NCBI RefSeq assembly: GCF_009729415.1 | Contig: NZ_MPKW01000023.1 | Span: 62,001 to 126,000, forward strand | Reading direction: 5' to 3' | DNA length: 64,000 nt | DNA from: Mycolicibacterium sp. CBMA 234 | GTDB taxonomy: Bacteria > Actinomycetota > Actinomycetes > Mycobacteriales > Mycobacteriaceae | In this document: positions 44,175 through 53,200 of the stretch, piece by piece | How the letters are laid out: the number at the start of each line of letters is the position of its first letter | Numbering within the stretch: the first letter of the stretch is position 1 | Made by a program: the position numbers and the translations under genes | The notes under the pieces: model-generated | Told to the model about the DNA's origin: nothing | Seen by the model: the letters and a program-made list of their open reading frames with translations, nothing else | The model's database searches: none

Positions 44175-45095
44175 ATGGCAATGGATCTCGATGAGATGCT
44201 GCAGAAGATCAAGGACAAACAGTGGGCCTTGGTCGACATCGACTGGGACGCACCGGGAGCCGAGCTGATCGAACCCGAACTGTGGGCCAAGCTCAAGCCG
44301 TTCATGACCGACCTGATGTGGATCGAAAACGTCGGTGCGCGTGGGTTTGCCGCACTGGCGAAGAAGGCTCCGACTCCGACTCTGAAGAGCATCTACGAGC
44401 ACTTCCACGCCGAGGAACAGAAGCACGCCAACGCCGAACTCGCGCTGATGCGGCGCTGGGGCATGCTCGACGATGACGAAATCCCGCCGCCCAGTGTGAA
44501 TGTGCAGCTGGTGATCACCTGGCTCGACAAATTCGCCGATGGCATGTCTCTGTCGATCCTCGGCACTGTCATCCCGATGCTGGAAGTGGCGCTCGACGGT
44601 GCGCTGATCAAGTTCATCACCGACGAGGTCAAGGACCCGGTGGCGCAAGAGGTTTTCAAGCGCATCAACTCCGACGAATCCCGGCACCTCGCGGTCGATT
44701 TCGAGGTCATGGACATCTTGGGCCACGCCGATATGCGCAAGCTGGCCGTCGAGTTCGTCGGCAGCTGGATGAATCCGGCGCTCTTCATCGGCACATTGAG
44801 CTACTTCCCCTTGCTCAACAAGATGCGCGACAACATCGTGGCCATGGGCGTCAACGAGGAACGCCTGTACCAGGCGATGCGTCGCTTCCGAAGTGTCGGT
44901 GAGCGAAGCGAATTCGTGCACCGGGTACCGATGTACCGATTCATCTCGTGGCACAGCAAGAAGGTCATCGACCGCACCTCGAAGTACCACTGGCTGGCGG
45001 ACTCGCTGGTGAAGGTCACCGGCGTCATCCCGATGCCGCTGGTGCGGTACACGCCGACGTGGTCGGACGAACTGACGTACGAGCCGGTCGCGTAG
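44175..45095 (+). CDS. Ferritin-like di-iron protein of unknown reaction (PF10118-like)
   Basis: The 306-residue protein carries the full carboxylate-bridged di-iron ligand set of a four-helix bundle: Glu51, Glu81-x-x-His84, Glu137 and Glu168-x-x-His171 (motifs WIENVG, EEQKH, MLEVAL, DESRH). This is the pattern of acyl-ACP desaturases, ribonucleotide reductase R2 and related oxygenases. The family is labelled 'predicted metal-dependent hydrolase' in databases, but the ligands suggest O2 chemistry. GAAAGGAACAG precedes ATG 44175. It lies between SDR and monooxygenase genes. Confidence 0.75.
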   Translation: MAMDLDEMLQKIKDKQWALVDIDWDAPGAELIEPELWAKLKPFMTDLMWIENVGARGFAALAKKAPTPTLKSIYEHFHAEEQKHANAELALMRRWGMLDDDEIPPPSVNVQLVITWLDKFADGMSLSILGTVIPMLEVALDGALIKFITDEVKDPVAQEVFKRINSDESRHLAVDFEVMDILGHADMRKLAVEFVGSWMNPALFIGTLSYFPLLNKMRDNIVAMGVNEERLYQAMRRFRSVGERSEFVHRVPMYRFISWHSKKVIDRTSKYHWLADSLVKVTGVIPMPLVRYTPTWSDELTYEPVA

Positions 45096-45113
45096 GTAAG
45101 AGGAACGATCACT

Positions 45114-46598
45114 GTGACAATCTCGACAGCCATCATCGGTGCCGGGTTCGCCGGCATCGGCGCCGCCATCCGACTCAAAGAGCAGGGCATCACCGACTTC
45201 GCCATCTTCGAACGCGGCACCCGCGTCGGTGGCACCTGGCGCGACAACACGTATCCCGGTGCGGCGTGCGACATTCCGTCGCGCCTGTACTCCTACAGCT
45301 TCGCGCCCAACCCGGACTGGTCACACACCTACTCCGGTAGCAACGAGATCCTCGGGTACATCGACAGCATGGTCGAATCCGCGGACATCGCGCCGCATAT
45401 CCAGTTCGGGCACAACGTGACCGGCGTGGAATACGACGAGGTGGTGGGGGAGTGGACGGTCAACTTCGAAGGGCGTGAGCCGGTTCAGGCGCGCACCGTC
45501 ATCGTCGCTTCGGGGCCGTTGGCGAACGTCAGCTTCCCGAAGATCGAAGGCATCGAGACCTACGAGGGCCACAAAATCCACAGTGCCCGTTGGGATCACG
45601 ACTACGACTTCACAGGCAAGCGCGTCGCGGTCGTCGGCACCGGTGCCAGCGGCGTGCAGATCGTCCCGGAACTGGTCAAGGTCGCTAAGTCGGTCAAGGT
45701 GTTTCAGCGCACGCCCGGGTGGGTGATCCCGCGGGTCAACAGCTCCACCGGCGGTTGGCTCAAGCGGCTCTACAAGGACCTGCCGATGGCCGAGAAACTG
45801 GCCCGGTCCGCGTGGTTCTGGGGTCACGAGTCGGTCGCCCTCGGCGTGGTGTGGGACAGCCCGTTCACCCGGGTGGTGGAAGCCCTGAGCCTGGCGAATC
45901 TGCGCCTGCAGGTGAAGGATTCGTGGCTGCGCCGGCAGCTGAAGCCGGACTTCTCGGCCGGCTGCAAGCGGCTGCTGATGACCAGCGACTACTACCCGGC
46001 GCTGCAGGCCGACAACTGCAAGCTGGTCACCTGGCCCATTGCCCGGTTGTCGCCCAAGGGAATTCGCACCGTCGAGGGCATCGAGCACCACTTCGACGCC
46101 ATCGTGTTCGCCACCGGTTTCGAGGTGTCCAAGGCCGGCACCCCGTTCCCCGTCATCGGCATCGACGGCCGGGAGCTTGCTGCCGAATGGAGCCGGGGCG
46201 CGTACGCATACCGCAGCGTGGCGGTATCCGGTTATCCCAACCTGTATTTCACGTTCGGGCCGAACTCGGGCCCCGGCCACAGCTCCGCGCTGGTGTACAT
46301 GGAGGCGCAGATCGACTACATCGTCGAGGCCATCTCCAAGCTGTTGCAGTTCGGCTGGACATCTCTGGACGTGCGGCCTGAGGTGCAGGCCCGCTACAAC
46401 GAGGACATCCAGCAGCGGCTGCAGTCCACCACGTGGAACTCTGGCTGCCAGAGCTGGTACCTCACCGACGACGGCTTCAACGCGACGATGTTCCCTGGGT
46501 TCGCGACTCAGTACGTCAACCAGCTGAAGGCGGTCAACCTGCACGACTTCAAGATCACCGCTGCACAGACCAGCGGCGCTTCGGTCCTGACCGCATAG
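45114..46598 (+). CDS. Flavin-containing Baeyer-Villiger monooxygenase
   Basis: The 494-residue protein has STAIIGAGFAGIGAAIRLKEQG, ERGTRVGGTWRDNTYPG, the fingerprint YEGHKIHSARWDHDY (Y for F at position 1) and VAVVGTGASGVQIVPEL. It shares layout with the monooxygenase at 35585. GTG 45114 follows AAGAGGAACG. It is fourth in the esterase-SDR-di-iron operon; a ketone-to-ester step followed by the esterase would make a coherent pathway. Confidence 0.93.
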   Translation: MTISTAIIGAGFAGIGAAIRLKEQGITDFAIFERGTRVGGTWRDNTYPGAACDIPSRLYSYSFAPNPDWSHTYSGSNEILGYIDSMVESADIAPHIQFGHNVTGVEYDEVVGEWTVNFEGREPVQARTVIVASGPLANVSFPKIEGIETYEGHKIHSARWDHDYDFTGKRVAVVGTGASGVQIVPELVKVAKSVKVFQRTPGWVIPRVNSSTGGWLKRLYKDLPMAEKLARSAWFWGHESVALGVVWDSPFTRVVEALSLANLRLQVKDSWLRRQLKPDFSAGCKRLLMTSDYYPALQADNCKLVTWPIARLSPKGIRTVEGIEHHFDAIVFATGFEVSKAGTPFPVIGIDGRELAAEWSRGAYAYRSVAVSGYPNLYFTFGPNSGPGHSSALVYMEAQIDYIVEAISKLLQFGWTSLDVRPEVQARYNEDIQQRLQSTTWNSGCQSWYLTDDGFNATMFPGFATQYVNQLKAVNLHDFKITAAQTSGASVLTA

Positions 46599-46601
46599 AA
46601 T
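46596..46601 (+). promoter_or_regulatory. -10 hexamer TAGAAT before the MerR gene
   Basis: TAGAAT overlaps the monooxygenase stop and ends 6 nt before GTG 46608, suggesting an extra leaderless promoter for merR. Confidence 0.4.
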
Positions 46602-46607
46602 CCGCTG

Positions 46608-47378
46608 GTGGCTGAGTACCGGATCGACGACCTCGCGCGTGAAGCGGGGACGACTACCCGGAACGTCCGCGTCTACCAGGAGAGCGGCCTGCTGCCCCGG
46701 CCTCAGCGCCGGGGCAGGGTCGCGATCTACACCGACCGGCACCTGAGCCAGCTGCAGGCGATCGTCCGGTTGCTCAGCGAGGGCTTCACCGTCAAGCACA
46801 TCCTGAAGTTCATCACCGGTCTGCAGCGCGGTGAGGGGCTGGTCGAGGTGCTGGACTTGGCGGAGCTCGAGGAGCTGGTGATCTCGCCGTGGTCGAACCC
46901 CGAGTCGCAGACCATGACGCGCGAAGACCTGGAGATGCAGCTGGGTCGGCTTGACGGCGCGACGATACGACGGCTGGTCGCGGGCGGATTCATCGAGTCG
47001 ACAGACGACACGGACTCCTACCTCGTGCGTGACCGCCGGGTGATCGACGACTTCGGCCGGCTCATCTCCCGCGGTATGCCGTTGGCGGCCATCCTGAAGA
47101 CCACGACAGCCGTCGACAAGAAGCTCGACGACGCGGCGCGCGCGATGACCCGGGCCGGGCACACGGAAGTGGTCCGGCAACGGGGGACCGGCTGGTATCC
47201 CAGCAACGACGTCGAGCTCGCCTGGGCCGCCGACCTCATCGATGCCATGCGCCGCGTGTCTCGCCGTTCCGCCCACGCTAGCCTGGACCGCGCGTTAGAT
47301 GAAGCGGTGCGCGCCGAGCTGCGGCAGTACCAGCAGGAGGCCAAGGACCATGGCGCTCCGGTGGAGCGGAAGGCATGA
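46608..47378 (+). CDS. MerR-family transcriptional regulator
   Basis: The 256-residue protein has the MerR N-terminal winged helix (YRIDDLAREAGTTTRNVRVYQESGLLPRPQRRGRVAIYTDRHL) and a dimerisation helix. A long C-terminal domain without metal Cys residues may bind an organic ligand. It lies 9 nt after the monooxygenase and probably regulates the operon. Confidence 0.88.
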   Translation: MAEYRIDDLAREAGTTTRNVRVYQESGLLPRPQRRGRVAIYTDRHLSQLQAIVRLLSEGFTVKHILKFITGLQRGEGLVEVLDLAELEELVISPWSNPESQTMTREDLEMQLGRLDGATIRRLVAGGFIESTDDTDSYLVRDRRVIDDFGRLISRGMPLAAILKTTTAVDKKLDDAARAMTRAGHTEVVRQRGTGWYPSNDVELAWAADLIDAMRRVSRRSAHASLDRALDEAVRAELRQYQQEAKDHGAPVERKA

Positions 47379-47382
47379 CGTC

Positions 47383-47769
47383 ATGGCTGGGGCACACGAG
47401 CGCGAAGAGTCCGTCAAGCAGCGGCGGCGCGGGCCGAGGACGCTGATCCAAGCCGTTTTTGCGCTCATGGACGACGTAGCCGAGCTGCGGAAGTCGGCGC
47501 AGTTCATCGCGGACAACATCGCCGCGCTGAGTGAGAGCGCCGCCGGTATTGACCGGCATGCGGAATTGATCGCCAGCCAGATCACCACTTTGACCGAGGC
47601 AGCGGCCGGGATCGATACCTCTGCCGAGAAGATTGCCTTCGGAGCAAACTCGATCGCCTCGACTCTGCCCAGCCTGCAACGGCTTGCTGAAGTCGTGGAG
47701 CCCCTCGACAACACCGTGGCCAGGCTGGGCTGGGTCATCGACCGCATTCCCGGCGGCAAACGAAGCTAG
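47383..47769 (+). CDS. Small amphipathic-helix repeat protein
   Basis: About 128 residues from ATG 47383; longer in-frame starts are inside merR. After a basic N-terminus (KQRRRGPRTLIQAVFALMDD) comes a repeat of about 21 residues: 'SAQFIADNIAALSESAAGID', 'HAELIASQITTLTEAAAGID', 'SAEKIAFGANSIASTLPSL'. It ends WVIDRIPGGKRS. The repeat resembles a coiled coil or apolipoprotein-like amphipathic helix, so it may bind membranes or lipids. The link to the operon is positional only. Confidence 0.65.
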   Translation: MAGAHEREESVKQRRRGPRTLIQAVFALMDDVAELRKSAQFIADNIAALSESAAGIDRHAELIASQITTLTEAAAGIDTSAEKIAFGANSIASTLPSLQRLAEVVEPLDNTVARLGWVIDRIPGGKRS

Positions 47770-47862
47770 GGTCGTCGTCAATTTCCGTTCTGTCGGAACG
47801 TGTTTCGTGCGGTGCCGTCAATTTTCCCCGGCTGTTGCCACCAGCCGACCATCGGAGGAACG

Positions 47863-47907
47863 TATATCGGTGGACCGGCGGCGCCGCTGGGGCGCTGCCC
47901 CGATATA
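47863..47907. repeat. Inverted repeat in the leader of the ABM gene
   Basis: TATATCGG (47863-47870) and CCGATATA (47900-47907) are exact complements around a GC-rich 29-nt centre that could itself fold. It lies 13 nt before GTG 47921. The rest of the 151-bp gap has no other clear signal. Confidence 0.45.
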
Positions 47908-47920
47908 GAGGGGGTGGGTC

Positions 47921-48541
47921 GTGTACGCACGCTCTACCACTATTCACGCACAACCCTCAGCTATCGACGCAGGAGTCGCGCACGTCCGCGATGAAGTGAT
48001 GTCCGCACTCCAAGGGCTCGACGGGTTCATCGGCATGTCGCTCCTCACCGACCGTGAGTCCGGTAGGTGCATCGCCACCACCGCGTGGGAATCCGAAGAG
48101 GCGATGCGTGACAATGCCGAAACGGTTCGACCACTACGCGAGCGGGCAATCGAGATGTTCGGCGGCGCCGCGACCGTCGACGAGTGGGATATCGCAGTGC
48201 TGCACCGGGCTCACCAAATGCCCGAGGGTGCGTGTGCGCGGGTGACCTGGGGACACGCCGACCCGGCCCACGCGGATGCCGCCATCGACTACTTCAGGTC
48301 GACCATCTTGCCCGACACTGAGGCGTTGGAGGGCTTCTGCAGCATGAGCCTGATGGTCGATCGGGCCACCGGCCGTGGCGTGTCATGCACGACCTTCGAC
48401 AGCCGAGAAGCCATGGAGCGCAACCGGGCCGACGCCCAGACACTCAAGGCGTCGCGCATGAAGGAAGCGGGTGCAACCGAACTCGACGAGTGCGAGTTCG
48501 ACGTGGCCTTCGCCCACCTCAGGGTGCCTGAACTGGTCTAG
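47921..48541 (+). CDS. Two-domain antibiotic-biosynthesis-monooxygenase-like (dimeric alpha-beta barrel) protein
   Basis: The 206-residue protein contains two similar halves, each with G-F-x-x-MSL (residues about 35-42: GLDGFIGMSLLTDRESGRC; and about 140: LEGFCSMSLMVDRATGRG) and a W/F-E/DS-x-EAM motif (TAWESEEAM; TTFDSREAM). This is the ABM ferredoxin-like fold duplicated in one chain. Whether it is catalytic is unknown. GTG 47921 follows GAGGGGG. Confidence 0.75.
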   Translation: MYARSTTIHAQPSAIDAGVAHVRDEVMSALQGLDGFIGMSLLTDRESGRCIATTAWESEEAMRDNAETVRPLRERAIEMFGGAATVDEWDIAVLHRAHQMPEGACARVTWGHADPAHADAAIDYFRSTILPDTEALEGFCSMSLMVDRATGRGVSCTTFDSREAMERNRADAQTLKASRMKEAGATELDECEFDVAFAHLRVPELV

Positions 48542-48618
48542 GCGCAACCTCTCTAGCGGCAGCCGGGAACGTCGGCGATCAGCGGAACTGGTCGCTGCCG
48601 CTTCCGGCTGGCTGAGCG

Positions 48619-50073
48619 CTAGAACGGTGCCGGTTCGTCGTATTCCGCTGCGGCCCGGGCCATTTCTGCTTCTCTGTGGACGCGCCAGGCTTCGTCGGCG
48701 ATGCGTTCTTCATTGATCATGCGGGCCTGGTTGACCTGTTCTTGACGTTCCTGAGCGCGGGTGCGTTTGCGTTTGGGCATGCAGTATCCGCGTTTGGGCT
48801 TGCTCGCCGGCACTTCATCGACGGGCGGCGTACCTGTCGGCTTGTCGAGTGCCGGGAACCAGTGCACGCCTTCGGGTTTGGTGACATAGGTGTGTCCAGT
48901 CGGCGCGGTCCACACCACGGTGCCGTCCGGGAACTGATGATCGAGCCAGCCGTGGAACGTCTTGAGCAGATGATGAAACCGGCACAGACACTTCAGATTT
49001 GACGGATGCGTCGGCCCCGCCGGATGCGGCACCGTGTGGTCGATGTCGCACCGCTCAGCTGGCCGGTCACAGTCCGGGAACCGGCACGTCAGGTCCCGGC
49101 AGCGCACGAACTCCGCCAGCTTCGCCGACGGCCGGTACCTCGGCTCGACCGCATCCGCGGGCACTGCGACCTGTCGAATGGTGGCGCCCTCGGCCAACCT
49201 GGCGGCCTGCTCGGTAGGAATCTGCCCGTAGCCCGGCAGGTAGCCCGGCCCCTGGCCGTCCAGAGCCTCCGGTGTCGCGATTACATGAATCACCGCGCGA
49301 GTACCCACCGTCGGCGCCGGCCAGTCAGCGCTATCTGCTGCCGGACAGTCTGATTGGCCGCATTCACACCGCAGCTGGCCGCCGCGCGCCAGGACGTCGA
49401 CCGCTGCCGCACGGCGCTGATCATGCGACCGCGGATCGCCCCGGCACGCGCCTTTGGCCAGGCTGTCGAGGACCGTGTTCAACGCCGCCGCGGTTGCCGC
49501 ATCCAGGGCGCCGCACACGCTGGCGCTGCCGGGTCCGCTGGCACGGATGTCGAGGTAGCGCGCCTGCGATGGTGGCCGCGGCGCATGTACCCCCGCCTGA
49601 TCAGACGCCGCGATGATCGCATCGATGCGTTGCTCCATCTTCGGCTTCGATAGCCGGCCCCACTTCACGATCTTGGCGGCCAGGTCGGCGTCGACCTGCT
49701 GGGCGACGTCATCGTCGATGATCAGATCGGTACGGGAGACGATCATCGCCACCATCACCGCATCAATCAGACCCTTGGCGTACACCGCCGCCACTTTGGG
49801 GAGGCGGGTGCGCAGCATGACCGCCCGATCTACCTGGGCCTGGGCCCGTTTGCGGGACACCCCCAACGCCGCCGCGACCTCCACGACCAGGCCGGAAAAC
49901 CCGTCGATTGCCCAGCACTCCTTCTCCACATCGTCATCGGGGGCCCGCAGCTCATACAGATCCCCGATTGCCGCAAGCCGGCGCGCTCCGGCCGCGTTTT
50001 CCTCGCGGGTGGCGGTGGTGATCGCGTCGACCGCCGCTGCCGCGGCGTGGGGATCACTATTGGATTCGAACAT
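48619..50073 (-). CDS. DUF222 / HNH endonuclease protein (13E12 repeat family)
   Basis: The 484-residue protein has an N-terminal DUF222 domain (to about residue 300) and a C-terminal HNH motif: CRFPDCDRPAERCDIDHTVPH, then NLKCLCRFHHLLKTFHGW, with the Cys pairs and His/Asn/His. A basic KRGYCMPKRKRTRAQERQ tail follows. These genes form multicopy families in mycobacteria and behave like mobile or host-colonising elements. ATG 50073 has TACAGT 7 nt upstream. A 19-bp stem repeat lies just behind at 50197-50237. Confidence 0.88.
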   Translation of the reverse strand: MFESNSDPHAAAAAVDAITTATREENAAGARRLAAIGDLYELRAPDDDVEKECWAIDGFSGLVVEVAAALGVSRKRAQAQVDRAVMLRTRLPKVAAVYAKGLIDAVMVAMIVSRTDLIIDDDVAQQVDADLAAKIVKWGRLSKPKMEQRIDAIIAASDQAGVHAPRPPSQARYLDIRASGPGSASVCGALDAATAAALNTVLDSLAKGACRGDPRSHDQRRAAAVDVLARGGQLRCECGQSDCPAADSADWPAPTVGTRAVIHVIATPEALDGQGPGYLPGYGQIPTEQAARLAEGATIRQVAVPADAVEPRYRPSAKLAEFVRCRDLTCRFPDCDRPAERCDIDHTVPHPAGPTHPSNLKCLCRFHHLLKTFHGWLDHQFPDGTVVWTAPTGHTYVTKPEGVHWFPALDKPTGTPPVDEVPASKPKRGYCMPKRKRTRAQERQEQVNQARMINEERIADEAWRVHREAEMARAAAEYDEPAPF

Positions 50074-50080
50074 GCGTGCG

Positions 50081-50086
50081 ACTGTA
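50081..50086 (-). promoter_or_regulatory. -10 hexamer TACAGT before the DUF222 gene
   Basis: TACAGT on the minus strand ends 7 nt before ATG 50073, so the gene probably has its own leaderless promoter. Confidence 0.45.
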
Positions 50087-50196
50087 CGCGCGGCCACTGA
50101 CAAGAAGCCGTCCCTGCAATCCCGCGCCATCGGCGACGGTTAGCGTGGCTAAGCGCAAGGGGTGCAGCAGGTTTCGCCACCGACTCGCGGACTGCA

Positions 50197-50237
50197 CCCA
50201 CCCTCGACGGTTAGGAGGCCTAACCGTCGAGGGTGGG
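50197..50237. terminator. 19-bp-stem hairpin between MmpL and DUF222 genes
   Basis: CCCACCCTCGACGGTTAGG (50197-50215), loop AGG, and its exact complement (50219-50237). It lies 34 bp after the mmpL stop on the minus strand. It lacks a U-tract but is one of the strongest hairpins here. The core GACGGTTAG occurs again at 50135-50143. It may be a terminator or the edge of a repeat element. Confidence 0.55.
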
Positions 50238-50270
50238 GCGGGTAGTACCTACCGCGAATGACTAGACCGC

Positions 50271-53200
50271 CTAAGCGTCGACGGTGGCGGGAATGTGGCC
50301 TGAGGTCGTCGCGGGAGAAGTCCCGTCGGTATCTGCGACCCGAGCGGTCGGCTTGCTCGGCCACCAGATGCGGTTGCCGATCATCGCCATGGCGGCCGGC
50401 ACCAGCACGGTGCGTACCACGGTGATGTCGATCAGCAGGCCGATGCCGATGGTGAACCCGATCTGCAGCAGATTGATCACCCGGCCGCTCATCAACGCGA
50501 ACATGGTGAGCGCGAACACGATTCCGGCGGTGGTGATGACGCTTCCGGTGGTGCCGAAGCTGCGCATGATGCCGCGGATCATGCCGTCGCCGGACTCCTC
50601 GCGGATACGCGCGGCGAACAGCATGCTGTAGTCCGCGCCGACGGCGATGAGCGCCATGAAAGACACCGGGAACACCGACCAGTCCACGTCGACTCCGATG
50701 ATGTGCTGCCACACCAACACACTGACTCCGGCGGCGGCGGCGAATGACAGGGTCACCACCGCGACCATGAACACCGGCGCGAGGATGCTGCGCAGCAGGG
50801 CGATCAACACCAATAGCACACCCAGGATCGCGACGATGCCGTAGAGGGCGAAGTCGTGCCACACCTGGTCCCGCATGTCGGCCGACAGCGTAGCCAGACC
50901 GGTGGTGGCGAAATGTGCTGTCTGCAATGAGGTTCCGGAGGCAGCCTGGGTCGCGGCCGGGGCCAGCGACCGTGATGCGTCCAGCGCCTGGGCGCTGTAC
51001 GGATTGATCTTCCAGATCACCAGCATTCGCGCCGTTTTGCCGTCAGGGGAGAACAGCAGGTCCTGTGCGGCCCGGAACTTCGGGTCGGAAAAACCTTGGG
51101 GCGGAAGGTAGAAGCCTGAGGCCGGGCCGTCGGTGGTGTGCGTGCTCAAGGTCGTCAGATAGTCCGTCGCCTGGCCGAGTCCGTCGGTGAGCCGGCCGGA
51201 CATGTCGACCACCCGGTCCACGCCGCCCTTGACCTGGTCGAGCCCGACCGCGAGGCGGGTCATCCCGGCGCTGAGCTGATCGGCGCCGCGCACCAGCTCG
51301 GTCAGCTGGACACGGGCCTGCGCCGGTGAACCGCCCGGCAGGTTCGACACCATTTTCTGCAACGTGGCCAACGCATCCCGGATGGCGGGCTCGGCGGCCC
51401 GAACCTTGTCGACGGTGACCTGCGGGATCGCGGTGAGGCGCTGGGCCTGCAGCAGCGCTCGGCTGACCGCACCATTGGAGATCGAGTCGAGGTCCGCGAT
51501 GTCCGCGCGGGCTCGGCTGCAGACCGGGTTCAGCAGGCAGTCCGGCCCGGGTTGCGGCGAAAGCGCTGAGCCGAGTGCGGAACTCGCCAGTCGACCGGCT
51601 TCGGCGACCTGCGCATTGCCGTCGATGGCTTGCAACGCCGCATCGAGCAATCCGGTGGAGGAACTCAGATCCGCCAACGCCGACTGGACGTCCACAGTCC
51701 CGTCGGTCAGGGTGGCAAGCCCTGCGCCGGCGGACTGGTACCCGTCGAGGACCTGATGGGCCAGCCCGGTCACTTGCTTTATGCCCGACACCAATTGGGG
51801 GATCTGGGTTACCGCGGAGGCGGCGCCGTCGCGCAGCTGTGCCGCGCCGGAGTCCAGCCGGTGCATGTCCGGGACTGCCTTGTTGACCTGAGTCCGCGCG
51901 TCGCCGAGCCGGTCTGCCACGATCCCGGCCTGATAGCCGATGGTGGTCTGCGGCAACTGCTTTCCGGCCGGTCGCGTCATCGAGCGGACATACGCGATCT
52001 CGGGCATGCCGGCAATGCGCCCTGCGACCCGGTCCAGCGCGGCGAGGTCGTCGGTGTTCCGCATGTCATGGTCGGCCGAAACGATCAGGTATTCAGGCGC
52101 CGCCTCATTGACGCCCCAGTGCGAATAGGTCTTCTCGTAGCCGATGGCGCTCTCGGTGTTGTCGAGCTGCATGGAGTTCTCGTCGAAGTTCACCCGGAAG
52201 GTGGTGAGAACCGATGCGGCAGCGAGCAACAGCACCAGCGACGCGGTCACCAGCACGCCGGACCGGCGGATCATGGTCGATCCGATCCGGCGCCAGCGGC
52301 GGTCGTTGAGGGCCCGTGGTTCGGCCAGTCCGCGCCCGCCCAGGATCGACAGCAGGGCATAGGGCAGTGACATCGACACCGCCAAGCCGACGACGATCGC
52401 GATGGCGATCGGCGGGCCGGCGGCCTTGAACATGCCCAGCTCGGTGAATCCCATCGCCGTGGCGGCCGCGGCGATGGTCAGCATCGACGCGATCAGGATG
52501 CCCGAAACCCGCTGTCCGGCTTGCGCTATCGCATCGGCGACGGGCACCTGGCTACGCCGGGCTTCGTGATAGCCGGCCAGGATGAAGATGGCGTAGTCGG
52601 TGGCGGCACCGAGCAGCATCGCGGTCATCAGGGAGATGGTGAAGTTCGAGACGGTGAGGATCCCGGTCATGCCGAGCAGTGACACGATCGGGCGGGCCAC
52701 GCCGAGGGCGATACCGATGGTCAACAACGGGACCATCGCAGTGGGCAGGGACCGATAGACCATCAGCAGTACCAGTGTGATCAGCAGGACGGACACCACG
52801 GTGATGATCAGCAGCGAAAAATCCATGGCGCTGAACAGATCTGCCAATGTCGGTGACGGCCCGGTGAGATATACCCCGACTCCGGGTGGTTTGGGCAGCG
52901 CCTGGAGCTGATCGCGGATCTGGATCGTGTTTTTGTGTGCCTTGGTCGACCCGACGTCACCGGTGCCGGCGATCACCAGGTTGATCGCCTTGTGGTCCGG
53001 GCTGAGCGCTATGTCGCGCAACTGCGGGTTGTCGTACGTGTCGAGCACGTAGGCGACGTTGGTCTTGTCCCGCTGCAGGGTGGTGACGATGTTCCGGTAC
53101 AGGGCTTCGTCGGCGGCGTTGATGCCGCGCTCATCGACCAGCACCACGCTGCCCACGGCGGACGACCGGGGGACGCCGAAGGCGTCGGACATGTCGCGCA

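Noticed and set aside
45321..47276. 651-codon open frame on the minus strand over the monooxygenase and merR genes
   Set aside because: Antisense shadow of two well supported genes, with no recognisable domain.
48542..48618. Inverted repeat AGCGGCAGC / GCTGCCGCT (48555-48563, 48594-48602) as a terminator
   Set aside because: Only 9-bp arms, a 30-nt loop and no U-tract in either direction; may occur by chance in GC-rich DNA.
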